Source: Allodiplogaster sudhausi (Eukaryota > Nematoda > Chromadorea > Rhabditida > Diplogasteridae). Taken from it: 64,000 nt of DNA. Where the stretch lies: the NCBI GenBank assembly GCA_945643635.1, contig CALZFC010000103.1:551501-615500 (forward strand), read 5' to 3'. The position numbers and the translations under genes are program-made. Position 1 is the stretch's first letter; every line of letters starts with the position of its first letter. Below the pieces are notes generated by a model. The model ran no database searches, was not told the DNA's origin, and saw nothing but the letters and a program-made list of their open reading frames with translations. This document shows positions 1 to 11,220 of this stretch, piece after piece.

Positions 1-133
1 ACTTCTGGTCTAGAAACACTCATCAAAGAAGTAAACAACTAGCACAAATCCGTGAGCGTCTTATGGTTTGCCAATTTACTTGCTGCTAATCTATACAACG
101 GTTTCAAGGAACTCTTTTCTTGATTAAACTAAC

Positions 134-919
134 TCGTTCGTCGCTGGGTTTCTTCAGGTCGACCTTCAGGGACAGCAGACTGAAGATAACGGAAGCTTCG
201 CAGCTCCAGTGTGGACTCTGGTTGCCCTCGTTGCAGTTGGCGTAGACGGAAAGTTGCTTGATGTTCGAGGTGCGCATCGAGCACTCCGACTTCACTTCCA
301 AACTCCTGCATGATTATTTAAAAATTCAAACAAGTAGGGTCGGGTAACACGAGCTCTACGACTCACAATTAAATATGCAAGTTGGCCCAACTATTCGGGC
401 CAGCCAAAATCTCGAATGATTTAGTTCTTAAATTATTTTCACACTAAAGGTAAAAATTTCATTCTCAACTTTTGGTGTTGGGAAATCTTTGCTGGGCGAA
501 AAACTCTTTACAAGTTGCCACATAAAAAGGCCGACATACCAAGGCATATTGGCGATGGAGACAATCGGCGACTTGACGCTCGTCTTCAGCTCGGCCAGAT
601 TCGGCACGTCCAGGCGGATCTTGCCGACCGCAATTGGATTCTCATCTTTTCTTGCAATTTTGTAAAGATACGGTCGAAGGAACTCTAGGAAATTGAGAAA
701 TGACAATATTTCTAACAAAGATTCATTTCAGACAAAGATCATTAGGCTGTAAAACTGTGATGTAATCTTCTACACTGTTTGCAAGGTTCCACAACATTTC
801 AAAGACTCGTGTTTTTTGTCATAAAAAAACTTTAGAGATTTATTGTCTTAAATGAATGAAGCAAACGTTAAGTAACCTGAGGCAGATATGCTGGCTCTTT
901 TGCTTGCGGGAGCAGACAT
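134..919 (-). pseudogene. MATH-BTB gene, first three exons only (runs off left edge)
   Basis: MATH-BTB proteins are substrate adaptors for Cullin-3 ubiquitin ligases (family knowledge). Three exons are visible: exon 1 at 877-919 (N-terminus MSAPASKRASISAS), exon 2 near 540-650 (first MATH strands, with IRLDVPNLAEL), and exon 3 at 134-305 (MATH core with SPHWSCEA). The fourth MATH exon and the BTB part would lie left of base 1. Sister genes have a CAG acceptor before exon 2. Here the G is changed to A, so the first usable AG lies one base downstream and would shift the frame. I therefore call it a probable pseudogene, although an unseen alternative splice could rescue it. The basic N-terminus is shared with the copies at 41.9 and 44.7 kb. 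Confidence 0.7.
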
Positions 920-1044
920 TTCTGCTTAAAGAAGAAGCTAGAGTAACTCGGCAAACACTACAAAAGGTGAGAGCAAGATAAATTAAATATTTTCAAATTT
1001 TCCGATATTGCTGCACTACTGGTGGACGGGAAACAAAAAGGGAG

Positions 1045-2262
1045 GCAGCAAGAGCAACTATGAGCACAAAAGGACTACGATTTCTTATACATCAGCTTAC
1101 GCATTTGAAAATTAAAATTTGGCTGAAATAATATTTAAAAGCTCGGTAAGAAGAATCACGGTTCGTAAATAAAGGCCCACGACAGGCATACGGTAGATGG
1201 ACACCGAATTTACCCAACACCTCACATCGTCTAAATATCGCTGAAACTTTATCGAATCGAATGGAAACTTGCTAATTCGAACGCGACAAGTAAAATCCTA
1301 TGAGGCTACACAAAGTCGCATATTGCTAAATCAGCAAAAAAAAATCAATTTATGGCTACAAATTAAAAAAAAAACAACACCACTTGGATGATCTCCTCGT
1401 AATGTTAACTGGTCTAGTAATCAATCAAAAGGAGAAAGTAAAAGAGCAAGAGATCAAGGAGAAAAAAGGTGTGGAACGGGGAACCAGTTTGGTAGGAACA
1501 AAGCAAGGCTCATCACAGATCGAGAATCTTGTCGAATAGCGCCGCCTTCGTCTTGTCCGAGAGTTCGCTGCACTCCTTCTTGCCCCTGAGGATCCTGATG
1601 TCCTTGATCGTCTTTAGCTTTAGCGAGTTGAAACAGAAGGACTGAAAATAGCAGTTATTCACTTCTTTTATCCAGATCACTCGAGAAGTTACCATGAGAC
1701 GGCCGAGTTGATATCGCTCTGCCAAGAGCAGCTTGGTCTCGATCGGAATCTCGCCGCTCTCCGCGCCACACAAGAAGTTCTCGCATTCGCACAGCACAAC
1801 TCGAACGTTGAATCGGTCGGCGAGCCGGAGAAGAAACTCGGCAGTGCCAGCTCAAGGGAATGGATGGGTATACAAGAAAATACATGGGACATGTAGAGTT
1901 AGAAAAAAAATCGAAATTACCTTCAAGCCCCCGTTCAATATAACGTATGAAATATGCCATATATTTCATTTACCATCATTATCTTGTACGCATTGTTGAA
2001 CAAGGTATTGTGCACGAATCCAGAGGGGGAGGGGGTGTGGTGCAAAGCCAAAAAAATCATGTTTTCGATCAAAAATCACATTTGGGGGGAATACAATATG
2101 GTGCATGAACCGCCCTTCTTCAGCACTGTTTGCAAGGCGCATATGTGAACAAGTATTTTTTTAGCGGATTTTGCTTTCGATAACATAATTCCAAAATTAA
2201 TAACAAGTAAACAATTAACAGTAACCCGTGGTAGCTGAAAAGTCATTTTAAAGTGCTCCAAA
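1045..2262. repeat. Left arm of a 1.2-kb inverted segmental duplication
   Basis: This block reads in reverse complement as 38590-39810. It includes the last two BTB-BACK exons, their 3' flank, and a non-coding part near 2000-2150 carrying a recognisable 'ggggggaatacaatatggtg' stretch. The two arms differ by scattered substitutions and small indels, so the duplication is not very recent. Confidence 0.85.
1513..1850 (-). pseudogene. Orphan BACK-end exons 7-8 of a MATH-BTB gene
   Basis: Exon 7 (1693-1850, 158 nt) encodes the post-BTB helical region with LADRFNVRVVL and SGEIPIETKLLLAERYQ. Exon 8 (1513-1641) encodes the C-terminal DIRILRGKKECSELSDKTK segment and ends with TGA at 1513-1515. Both exons are open and have canonical splice sites. 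No MATH exon or BTB exon 5 or 6 lies upstream before the next gene's 3' end at 2378, so this is a detached 3' end. It matches exons 7-8 of the plus-strand gene at 38991-39325, and the pair results from the inverted duplication. Confidence 0.8.
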
Positions 2263-2377
2263 TGTCTCTAAACTTGACCAGCATGCTCAACTAATGAAAA
2301 GGGGACAGTAATAGAACAACAAGAATAAAGGGAGAGAAAAAGGAATGACAGTGGTGCGGAGGGAAGGACCTGACTCA

Positions 2378-3409
2378 TCATAGCTCGAGAATCCTGTCGA
2401 CCAGTGCGGCCTTTGTCTTGTCCGAGAGGTGGTCGTACTCCTTCTTGGCCTTGAGCTCCTTGACGTCGTCCAACACTTGAGCGCGTTCAAACAGATAGAC
2501 TGCAAATATTTGTAAAGAGCAGATATATATATATTTTTTAGAAAAATAAAAATATGCACTTTTATAGACGCTATCGTATATCAATAAATAACTAAAAGCA
2601 TCTATATCTGCAAACATGCAAGTGATTCCTGCAATCTCTTAACAACCTGCTCAGTTCAGTAGAGGCTACCTACCATGACTCGGCCGAGTCGGAAGCGGTC
2701 GGCCAAGAGCAGCTTGGTCTCGAACGGAATCTCGCCGCTCTCCGCACCACACAAGAAACTCTCGCAATAGCGCAGCACAATTCGCACGTCGAATCGGTCT
2801 GCCAGTTGGAGAAGAAACTCGACACTGTCAGCTCAAGGAAATAGATAGGAATAAAGGAAAATCCAGAGGGAATTGGATATATATATATAGGTCAAAATTG
2901 GTCAAAATTAAGAAGAACATATAAATTTGAATGCTCAAAGTTTTAACCCAGTCAATAATAAAAAAATGCATTTCATTCAAAATAGAATTAATAAAAATAA
3001 CAATAAAAAGTTAATACGCACCTTTGACCGGCATACGTGCGGGATGGAAGACGTTGAGGAAGAGCACGAACTCGCCATGCTTGACATCGGGGAGAGGAAC
3101 GATCTTCTCGTCCTTCTCGGCAAAGTCGGTGAAGAACATTGCATAGAAGACGGGCGAGTACATCGCGAGATACTGCAAACAAAGGAAAAGTGGTGCGATG
3201 GCCCCCATTGGGTAATTTGTAAAAAAAAATTTTTTTTTTTGGCCTTACCCCTCCTTGTTTTCGGGGCCCAAAAAGTCCCTACCCCTCCTTGTTTTGCCGG
3301 GACCCAGACATACGTTTTTTTTCTCTGGCCCCCAAAGTGGCTGGCTTAGACATCCGGAAAACAGCGCAATTCGTTTCAATAGAGATTTGTTTCCAATAGT
3401 GCACGAATA

Positions 3410-3460
<51 letters not shown>

Positions 3461-3579
3461 TAGATAGATAGAGATGACATACATGCTTGTTGACGCGGAG
3501 TTCCTTTTCCTCGACGATGAGAGTGACGTTAGTCAAGTTTTCGGATTGCAAGGGCGCGAAGTCGTTGAGTGGCGACAGT
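2378..3579 (-). pseudogene. BTB-BACK gene fragment lacking MATH exons, frameshifted
   Basis: Four exons are recognisable: exon 5 (3483-3579, SPLNDFAPLQSENLTNVTLIVEE), exon 6 (3022-3172, YLAMYSPVFYAMFF and the PLPDVKH motif of the BTB fold), exon 7 (2674-2831) and exon 8 (2378-2499, stop TGA 2378-2380). No MATH exons lie upstream in 3.6-4.9 kb. Near position 2476 exon 8 lacks one base that the sister copies at 45.7 and 56.2 kb have, so the frame shifts just before the DDVKELK segment. The exon 5 type, with PLNDF rather than DFTAPQP, defines a second BTB subfamily shared with the 46.4 and 57.1 kb copies. Confidence 0.75.
3411..3457. repeat. (AT)n microsatellite in an intron
   Basis: A near-perfect AT dinucleotide run lies just downstream of BTB exon 5 (intron 5 on the minus strand). 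Related intronic AT runs occur in sister genes at 46033-46080 and 56219-56251. Confidence 0.95.
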
Positions 3580-4884
3580 CTACAATTGATCTCTCTATTA
3601 GATAAACAACGTAAAAACGTAATTGACTGGTTACGGCAGATTGCTTCCTGTGGGCGGCAGGATTGATGGATTTGGATGAAACTTTCCAGAAAGGTACATT
3701 GAAAGGGGGGTCACTCGAGAAAGTTTGAGGCCGAATTTATCATTTTCTAGGGCACCTACAAAAATAACAAAAATAGTAGTCGATTCGTCATGGGGGAATC
3801 TACCAATGACCAGAAGTTCAATTCCGTAGATCGATTGGTAGATCGGTGGGAATGGATTATCTAAAATGGGCACTTTTTCGCATGTTTTTGCCCCTTTTCT
3901 CAAAATCTGTAAATACGATTGGTTGATTGTCGGGTTCTATCGATGCAGTTGTTCAATGCGCATCTTTTAATGTATGACTTGTTAACTTTTGCGCATGGGG
4001 GATATCTGAAAAATCGATAAAACTGGAAAATATTTTTGTTAGGGACCAACTTTGAACTTTTATATCTGAAGAAGTAGGGACCATATCGGGATGGGACTAG
4101 GAGCATCTTGTTAAGAATTGAACTGGCTTCCATATGAGCCTATTTGGGTTAGGCTGGGTTTCCGGGAAAGTGCCCTGAGGGTGAGGTGAAATTTAGGTCA
4201 CTTTCCTGACATTTTTTTCCTCGGTTTTAGAACATTTGGCTACATCTTATATACCAATCCGTAGCTTAGGAATAGGGTAACAATTCTCTCATACAAAACT
4301 TTTGCGTAAAATGCATTTTTGATCTACATATGGGGTCGACCATGTTCTCGTGCAAATTTAGGCCTGATACTCGAGTTAACGTTCGGGGGGACTATTTTTA
4401 ATGGCATAAGGATGAAAAAAGCAGTATAATGAGCTATTTTATTTCATATGTTACCGCTGGAAAAATCGATATTTCGTAGGTCAGTATTTTTTTTAGGTCA
4501 AGGAGTTGGAATTTTTGGCTCATAAGTTAGTTCTAAAGAGAGTCGCGGATTACAAGCTCTCTGCCGTCAAGATTATGAAAATCCGATACTTCTGCACGAA
4601 GATATGTGCACGAACGTGAATATGAGCCTCGTTTCTTTGCCATTCTGCATCTAACATCTCACCGCTGACTTGGGAAAGGCAGAGTGAAGTCAGCAGTAAG
4701 CCTCTTTGGTCTAATGCTAAGGAGCTCACTAAGATGTCCAAAGAACCCGGGTTCGATGGCCGGCCGAATACAATGTTTTTGTACATTTTGGAAAACTTAA
4801 TTTCTATTTATAAATCTTATTTAACTTATCAAGTGCTTTTCGATTGCGAATTCATTGTATATGCATCCAATCTACCGTGTCTAA
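3580..4884. other. Intergenic stretch with one tRNA-like repeat
   Basis: I see no gene here. Around 4690-4776 there is a tRNA-like stretch: an A-box-like TGGTCTAATGCTAAGG and a B-box-like GGGTTCGATGGCC about 40 bases apart. The arms do not pair as in a working tRNA, so a tRNA-derived SINE remnant is more likely. The remainder is AT-rich unique sequence. Confidence 0.5.
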
Positions 4885-7800
4885 CTCTGGTACTCTGACT
4901 TGCCCCTAATAGTACCGAATTGAGACCTAACGAGGTCTCATTCGAGTATCGTCGTCACAAATAACGGATCAAAAATACGTCGTAAGGCTTCAAAACGGCC
5001 TTATAAGGAATCAATTTCAAGTTATTAGGCATTCATCGAAATACTTTATCAGATGCGGAAATAAGCAATAAATACGTGATTATTGGTGATTTTTTAAGAA
5101 TTGCATAGCCTATAATATTGCGAGTTGCTACTTAACATCAAAATTATCAATTCCCAAAAAAATAGAGCAATTAACTTCAAAATTGTTATAAAAATATACA
5201 AATTTAACGAGGTAGGAAAATAAAAGATCAATCAAACAGCAGAAACAGTTACTCAAATAAAGAATTAGATAACAAACTGCATTTAGCAGTATTTTCAGCT
5301 TACGTGGCCGGAGTCTACTCGGTGCCTGAAGTCGCCTGTGAAGTCGCGCCGAGAGTCTTCTTACGATTGTAGCGCGCCTGCGTTCTATAATAAATATAAC
5401 TGTTTTGAATGTAATAAAGCTTACATAATTGAAATTTTGAGAAGTTAACAAAGTGAAAGAATAGAGAAACTGACGTAAGATAGGTCCAAAAATGGGCCAA
5501 GAGCGTGCACACCGAAACTTCCAGCCCGTCTTTCTCTCCATTCTCGACAGAGATTGCCTCCATGAATGCATCTAGAGGAGAAGTGTTAGCCTAGTCTATC
5601 GATAAGAAGAGTAATACACACGTACCGACACATGCGTTGAGCATTTCCATTGGAATGGAAAGAAGATCCTTCTGTGGCTTGTCCGAGACGGTGTACAAAT
5701 GATGAGATTCGACAGGGATTAGCTAAGAGAAGGAGGAATCTTAGGCTTAGCAAGCAGAGAAACAGCATAACCTGATCGAGACAGTTCTCAGCGACAAGTT
5801 TCACAACGGTTCGGAGTGGACCTCTCTTAGAGCTGCCGCGCTTCATCGCAGCCAGGACATTTCCAGAACCTGATGTATTCGAAAATGCATTTCAAATATT
5901 ACCATTTAAATGCATAGACAATGCAAAAGGATTGTGGAACACGAACCTCCAACCACAGGCGTGACGAAGAATCGCTGATCGGGAGTTCTTGTCATCTCAT
6001 TGACGCGGACGCGTTCGAAAGTGACAACAACAGCTCCCTAATTTTATATTTTTTAACTCCAAAGAATTTTTATTATTTTTTGAGTATTTATTTTATTGTT
6101 TAACTAGATTTTTTCGCTTTATTTTCAAGTATGACCTGAGGTATTTTCTCCTTTGAGTCCTTGAAGACGCGTCGTTCGCGATCAAATTCGAGCTAAATGT
6201 GTGTGACTCACAGACTCAGAGAGGGAGAGAGAGACACCAACTGCTTTAAGAGCTCCATAGATGGTTGCGTAGACGGGGAACATCTCTTCAGGACCATCCC
6301 TCGCGAGTGACTTGAGTGTGGCGTAAGAGAGGCCTCTCTCCTTCTTGCTTCGAGCCTCCCTCACGACAATTCTTAAGAATGCATATATATGATCCTATAT
6401 TAGGAATAAACCTTTTAAAATGTGGTATTTAAAAACAGATTGGACCTGCGCACGACTGTTGTCCTCCTCATTGTCCGAGAGATTGATGAAGTATGTGCCT
6501 ATTTTTGCAGGGGAGAGCTTCACATCCCCAAAAAGCGGTTTCTTCCCGGATTCCTGCATTAGTGAAATTACCTAACCCTGGTGTTTCTTTACTAAATTGA
6601 AATAAAGCATTAGAACCTTCACTGAGCGAGATGGAGTATGACTTCCTCCGTCCTCCTCTTCGAAACCGTCTCCAGAGTTGAGCAAGACGTCGTTTCCGTC
6701 TTGTTCTTCTAATTCTTCTTCGTCTTCTATATCGCTCTCCACCAAGACCCGGACCAATTTCTGCAATGATAAAAGCATGCTTACTTTATAATAACATCTC
6801 GTAGAATGCTCCAACCGTTTTTTTCACCTTTCCCAACCGTTCAAAACGGTTAGGAATCGCACTTCTCTTGAGACTGGTGGTGGGAGTGGCAGCGTATTTC
6901 TTCTGAGCAGGGTTTGGTGGGACGGGGCATGAGAAGTCATGCTGCTCCCTCATAAGCTGCATCGCTTTCTTCGCGCGCGGGTCACCCATTTTCGCTAGGG
7001 TTTCATTAGTGCGAATGTTAGTAAATTATGTAAACGAGATATCACGAAAGCTATTAAAGCTTCTGAAAGATACGCAATTTACTTAGTTCTGACTTCATTC
7101 ATTCGATTCTTACGAGAGCATGGGGCGACGAGCATAAGGCAAAACAAACTCAATTCCACAAGACATCAGTGACAATGGCCAGCATTTTAATCTGCAGGCG
7201 TACAAATCGACAATTAGTTAAATGTGAGTGCTAATATTATAACCTAGAATGCCTTTTGAGACGTACACCGTCCCAGCTGCAGAGGTAGTTCAGGGGTTGA
7301 ACATTACTCCCGGGCTTTATAATTCTTTCCCGAAAGAATGGCCACGCGAGTGGCGTGTTGGGCAGCTTCCCCGATGATATATTATCATGAATTTGGGAGA
7401 TGTGTTCGTAATAGCCGTCCAGTACACGATGAACAACGTGAGTTAAGTTAGCAAGGTATACTGATGACTCGGATGGACCAGATGAGCAAGAACATCTATT
7501 GTGACTGCACGTTTAAGCATGAAGAAATTTTTTTAAAATAATACCTGGAACAATCGCATGCACAGACCGCGCATATCGTTAAGGAATGACTCACGAAGTT
7601 GCCACTCTTGATAAAATGACGCATGAACTGCTCATGGGTGCTTGGATGTCCAGAAAAGTACATGTCGAGTCCTGTGAACAACAATTTCCGAGTGACAATT
7701 TCTTGCAGCATAAGCAATTTATTTAATAAAGGGAACGGTCATACTTTTTTGAACAAGCTTGCATCGCAAACGAAAAGTAACGAACCGGCGTAGCTAAACG

Positions 7801-8445
7801 AGTTGTCGATCAAGAACTGTAGTCGACAGAGTACTTCGGAAGGGACTTCACTTAGCTTCGTCAACATTGAACGATGATCTGCCACTAAAAAAACCAATTT
7901 ACTACAAATCAACCAAAAAAGAAACATTTTAATAAAAAAAAACCTAAAAATTAAGTCTAATAAACAGTTTGAAGGAAAAACAGAAATATTCCTTACAAGC
8001 AGGGTCCGGAGTGCTCATCTCGTCTTCCATTTCATCAGGGGAAGACTCCGCGTTATCGTCCTCTTCTTCTTCGTTCATTCCGAGCATATTGTCGTCGCAG
8101 TCATCAGTCTGTCTTCTTCTCTTACGGACAGCATCCTCCGCCATGGCCAACGCATCCCTCACCAGTTTATGACGATTTGGTAGAGGAACAAACCTCCGCA
8201 TTCCTGAAAACACAAAGCTTACTTAAAAACACAATCTAATTCGAAAGGAAAAGTGAATGAATAAGCAGTATTCACATTTCCGAAGTGAAGCGCTTTCAAA
8301 CGAAGCAAGAATTTTCTTACCGTATATATGGCACTACCCACACCAAAAGCCTTGAGATTTACGAACTCCTTGATAAGGCGTTCGTAAATCTTATAAGGCC
8401 CCAATTCTAAATGAGATTTACTAGGCGTATGTCAGATTACCAGAG
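4885..8445. mobile_element. DNA transposon copy 1, CTCTGGT-TIR family (CMC/Mirage-like)
   Basis: The left end (4885 on) reads CTCTGGTACTCTGACTTGC. The right end read in reverse from 8445 is CTCTGGTAATCTGACATAC, so the termini are inverted repeats. The flanking dinucleotide is AA on both sides, which fits a 2-bp target duplication. The 3561-bp element encloses one multi-exon gene on the minus strand. A sister element at 52880-56075 has the same terminal heptamer, a 2-bp duplication (TG) and a homologous gene. The CMC supergroup (CACTA, Mirage, Chapaev) and Mirage's 2-bp duplication are family knowledge; assignment to it is inference. Confidence 0.75.
5315..8201 (-). CDS. Tnp2-like transposase of element copy 1 (multi-exon)
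   Basis: I assign this as the element's transposase by motif layout, as no search could be run. The start at 8199-8201 follows TTTTCAGGA and gives MRRFVPLPNRHKLVRDAL. Main exons: acidic N-terminal exon (about 7997-8201), PSEVLCRLQFLID (about 7787-7881), MYFSGHPSTHEQF with CAVCAC (about 7543-7672), SWDGVRLKG (about 7247-7495), KCWP (about 7125-7192), GDPRAKKAMQLM (about 6800-6989), a second acidic stretch (about 6600-6760), then exons down to TQARYNRKK with stop TAG at 5315. The order DG...WP...(C-x2-C region) recalls Tnp2-type transposases of CACTA-like elements. After KCWP the frame reads on to a stop near 7100, so this copy may be damaged there. Several middle exons have no clear partner in copy 2. 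Confidence 0.6.
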
Positions 8446-9730
8446 AAGCGACTCACACATATAATAATAATAATAATATTAGTAATAATGATAAGATATA
8501 AGAATAAAAGATATAAGAATAAAAGATATAAGAATAAAAAAACAAAGAGAGATATTCGTCTTGGTATTACGTTCACTCCTCCCATTGAACTCGGGCTTTG
8601 GCCAGCAATCCTTCACAAAATGGCCTGTGGCAAAAACCGTCTAATATAGGTTGCGCCGCTGGATGGGGCTGGCCGAGCATAAACGCAATCAAGCAATTCG
8701 GCTCGCTTAAGGAAGCATGCAGGGCGGCTGTTTTAACGGCTGCTCGCAGGTGTCGGACGCAGGCATTCAATGCGTGCTGGCGTCCGATGCTTGGGTCCGA
8801 TTGGCTCATTTTTCTCCAATTTTTTTTTCTTAGCAATAGCTCAAAGTTTTTCTTTGCTAGAAGAGCGAAACCTGAACACATATAATAATAATAATAATAT
8901 TAGTAATAATGATAAGATATAAGAATAAAAGATATAAGAATAAAAAACAAAGAGAGATATTCGTCTTGGTATTACGTTTACTCCTCCCATTGAACTCGGG
9001 CTTGGGCCAGCAATCCTTCACAAAATGGCCTGTGGCAAATGGCTTGTCTCTTTTTACAGCAAATTACAGCAAGATGTTAATTAATAACTAATTAATAATC
9101 CGAATTCACAATATTGTTTTTATTTATTTATTTTAAAAATATTCAGCTTGTAAATTTTCAAATATTGAACATTCAGTCTCTAAAGTTTGAAAGAAGAAGA
9201 CAACGAAGAAGTGAGATGAACTGGAAGAAGGAGTGATATGAAGCAGCCTACAAGAAGGAGATGATAAAAGAAGAGAATGCACAGTGATAACACAACAAGG
9301 AGATATAGCATGACTACAACGACATGTCGAGGGCGAGATGACAAAGTCGGAAGTGAATAGGAATGGAGATGCAACAACGAGAAATGCATTGACAAAATAA
9401 ATAATAACAAATTCGACGAGCAGCCACACGAAAAAAAGGTGGACAATAAATTGCCGAGCAAACGGGGTCTAGTCGAGAAAAGGCGAGCGAGCGGTTTGAC
9501 CGCGATGCGGCCAGACCGAAAGAAGCGGTAATTTAAAATAAAAAAAAGAGAGACTACGATATATGTATGTACATTTAGAGTTATTCATTCAATCGAATGA
9601 ACACTAATATTTTCAAAGACAACCTACTTTAAGCTAAAATACGATAGCTAATTGTAAGTATTGGGGTTGAGGAACCTTTGGGGCCCTTTTGGTACCCCCT
9701 GGGGTCTCTTTCGTGACCTAGTACTCTTAG
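8446..9730. repeat. Direct repeat pair (about 8455-8625 and 8876-9040) in gene-free DNA
   Basis: A 160-170-bp unit beginning with a TAA/TAT-rich tract (cacatataataataataata...) and ending near 'cttcacaaaatggcctgtgg' occurs twice in direct orientation. About 250 bp of unrelated sequence lies between the copies, including a short self-complementary part around 8740-8800. I see no gene in 8446-9730. Confidence 0.8.
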
Positions 9731-10541
9731 TTAACGGCCTTGCCGTGGTAGAGGAGGAACGGCCGAGCAGGTGACCTTCATGATGGGGATGGTCGGGATC
9801 AAAGCGGTCCGCCAGGTGCCGTCCGCCGCGCACGTGAGCACTAGCATCGTCTGCTCAATCGAGCTGTCGTCACGGTTGTTCAACTACAAAATGATACCCA
9901 TTTGGATCTTTCTAAAATACTGAAAAAGTTTTCCATGTCTCTACTCAGAAGAAATCGTTTAAAATAATACTAAAAAAAAAAGAAGCGAACATCGAAAAAG
10001 ATGCGAATTTCGCCGGTGCACATGAGCGTGAGGATGGCGCAGCCGGCAGTGTTCCTGCCAGGGACGACGCCATCGAACGCCTTCTCGCCTGGCCCGGTAC
10101 CGGCCGCAAGATTCACTTGCTCCATAGTGCACGTGGCGCATGGGGCTAAGAGCATGTGAGATTTTAGAAAGATCAATTTGCTTTCGCGCCTAGATGTTAG
10201 TTTTTATGAATATATATGGTAAGAAAAAGAGTAAATTTTCCCTCTCTCTGATATACATATTTATACATACGAGGGGCCGGTGTTGGGGTAGGGCCAGGCG
10301 TTGGGGTAGGGCCCGGCGTTGGGGTAGGGCCCGGCGTTGGGGTAGGGCCCGGCGTTGTGGTAGGGCCCGGCGTTGGGGTAGGGCCCGGCGTTGGGGCTTG
10401 ACCCGGCGACGGTGCAGAGCCCGGCGGTGGGGCAGGTCCCGGCATTGTGATAGGAGTCGGCGTTGTAGTCGTTCGCATGGCGCCACACGCGAATGCAAAC
10501 GGCAGAAGCGAGGCAGCGATGAACATCGCAAACACGGCCAT
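9731..10541 (-). CDS. Secreted C6-domain protein with Thr/Pro/Gly repeat linker (copy 1)
   Basis: Three exons: 10271-10541, 9991-10145 and 9731-9883 (271+155+153 nt, 192 residues, phases consistent). The start ATG at 10539-10541 begins a signal peptide ([18 protein letters not shown]). A low-complexity linker of PTPGPT repeats follows, encoded by an 18-bp tandem repeat at about 10270-10440. The C-terminal part has the spacing of the nematode C6 domain: CATC, an NTAGC-like site, [15 protein letters not shown] and a final VTC. Family knowledge suggests an extracellular, secreted or cuticle-associated role of unknown function. Paralogues at 33.5 and 35.7 kb lack the long repeat linker, so the linker probably expanded in this copy. 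Stop TAA at 9731-9733. Confidence 0.8.
10270..10440. repeat. 18-bp coding tandem repeat (gggcccggcgttggggta)
   Basis: About nine imperfect copies lie inside exon 1 of the C6-domain gene. Eighteen is a multiple of three, so copy-number change keeps the reading frame and lengthens the Thr-Pro-Gly-Pro linker. The antisense strand is also open here, which I treat as an artefact of the repeat. Confidence 0.95.
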
Positions 10542-10817
10542 TCTAGGGTGCGCAGACAGTAACGTTCGGTATTAACGGCTTAAACATTAGTTGTGGTCTC
10601 AAGGAGAAAGGTTCTGTACGCTCCAAAGGCACAGGATAGTCACAAGCGCAAAGCTTGCCGCTTCCTAAAGGGACAATAGACAGCGTACAATGGCAAAGAT
10701 GACTTCACTTTGCCATTGTACTTTATAAGGGAATACAACCAGTGGATATTCTTATGCAACCATTGAACAGATCTTCTTTTATACCCCTTTCTCTTATTTT
10801 TTGCATGCTCAGTAGAT

Positions 10818-10881
10818 ATTTCTCTCTCTCTCTCTCACTCCCCATATCTCTTCCCACTTTCTCTTCCACCTTCCTATCGGC

Positions 10882-10923
<42 letters not shown>

Positions 10924-10967
10924 ACCCTCTCTGTCTCTCTCTTTCTCTCTCTGTCTATCTCTTTCTT

Positions 10968-11014
<47 letters not shown>

Positions 11015-11017
11015 TTC

Positions 11018-11048
<31 letters not shown>

Positions 11049-11072
11049 TTATTTCTCTTTCTTTCTGCTTTA
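10818..11072. repeat. (CT)n-rich microsatellite tract
   Basis: About 250 bp of CT dinucleotides interrupted by TTT and single substitutions. The upper strand is open and would encode Ser/Leu/Phe runs, but that follows from the repeat and I see no gene. Confidence 0.95.
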
Positions 11073-11220
11073 TCTCTTCATCGCTCCACCTTTTTTTCTA
11101 GACTTTCCATAGGCGTTCTTTCCAAAACCTCAATCGGGTGCTCCCTCTTTCATCTTGTCGCATCTCTTTGATGTTATTTATCTTCATCAGGTGGAACGGC
11201 TTATTGAATCAGCCGTGTTA

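Noticed and set aside
10194..10562. Plus-strand open frame rich in Gly/Arg repeats
   Set aside because: It is antisense to the C6-domain gene, and its openness follows from the 18-bp repeat.
10742..11101. Long Ser/Leu/Phe open frame
   Set aside because: It is a translation of a CT microsatellite, with no splice or start context.
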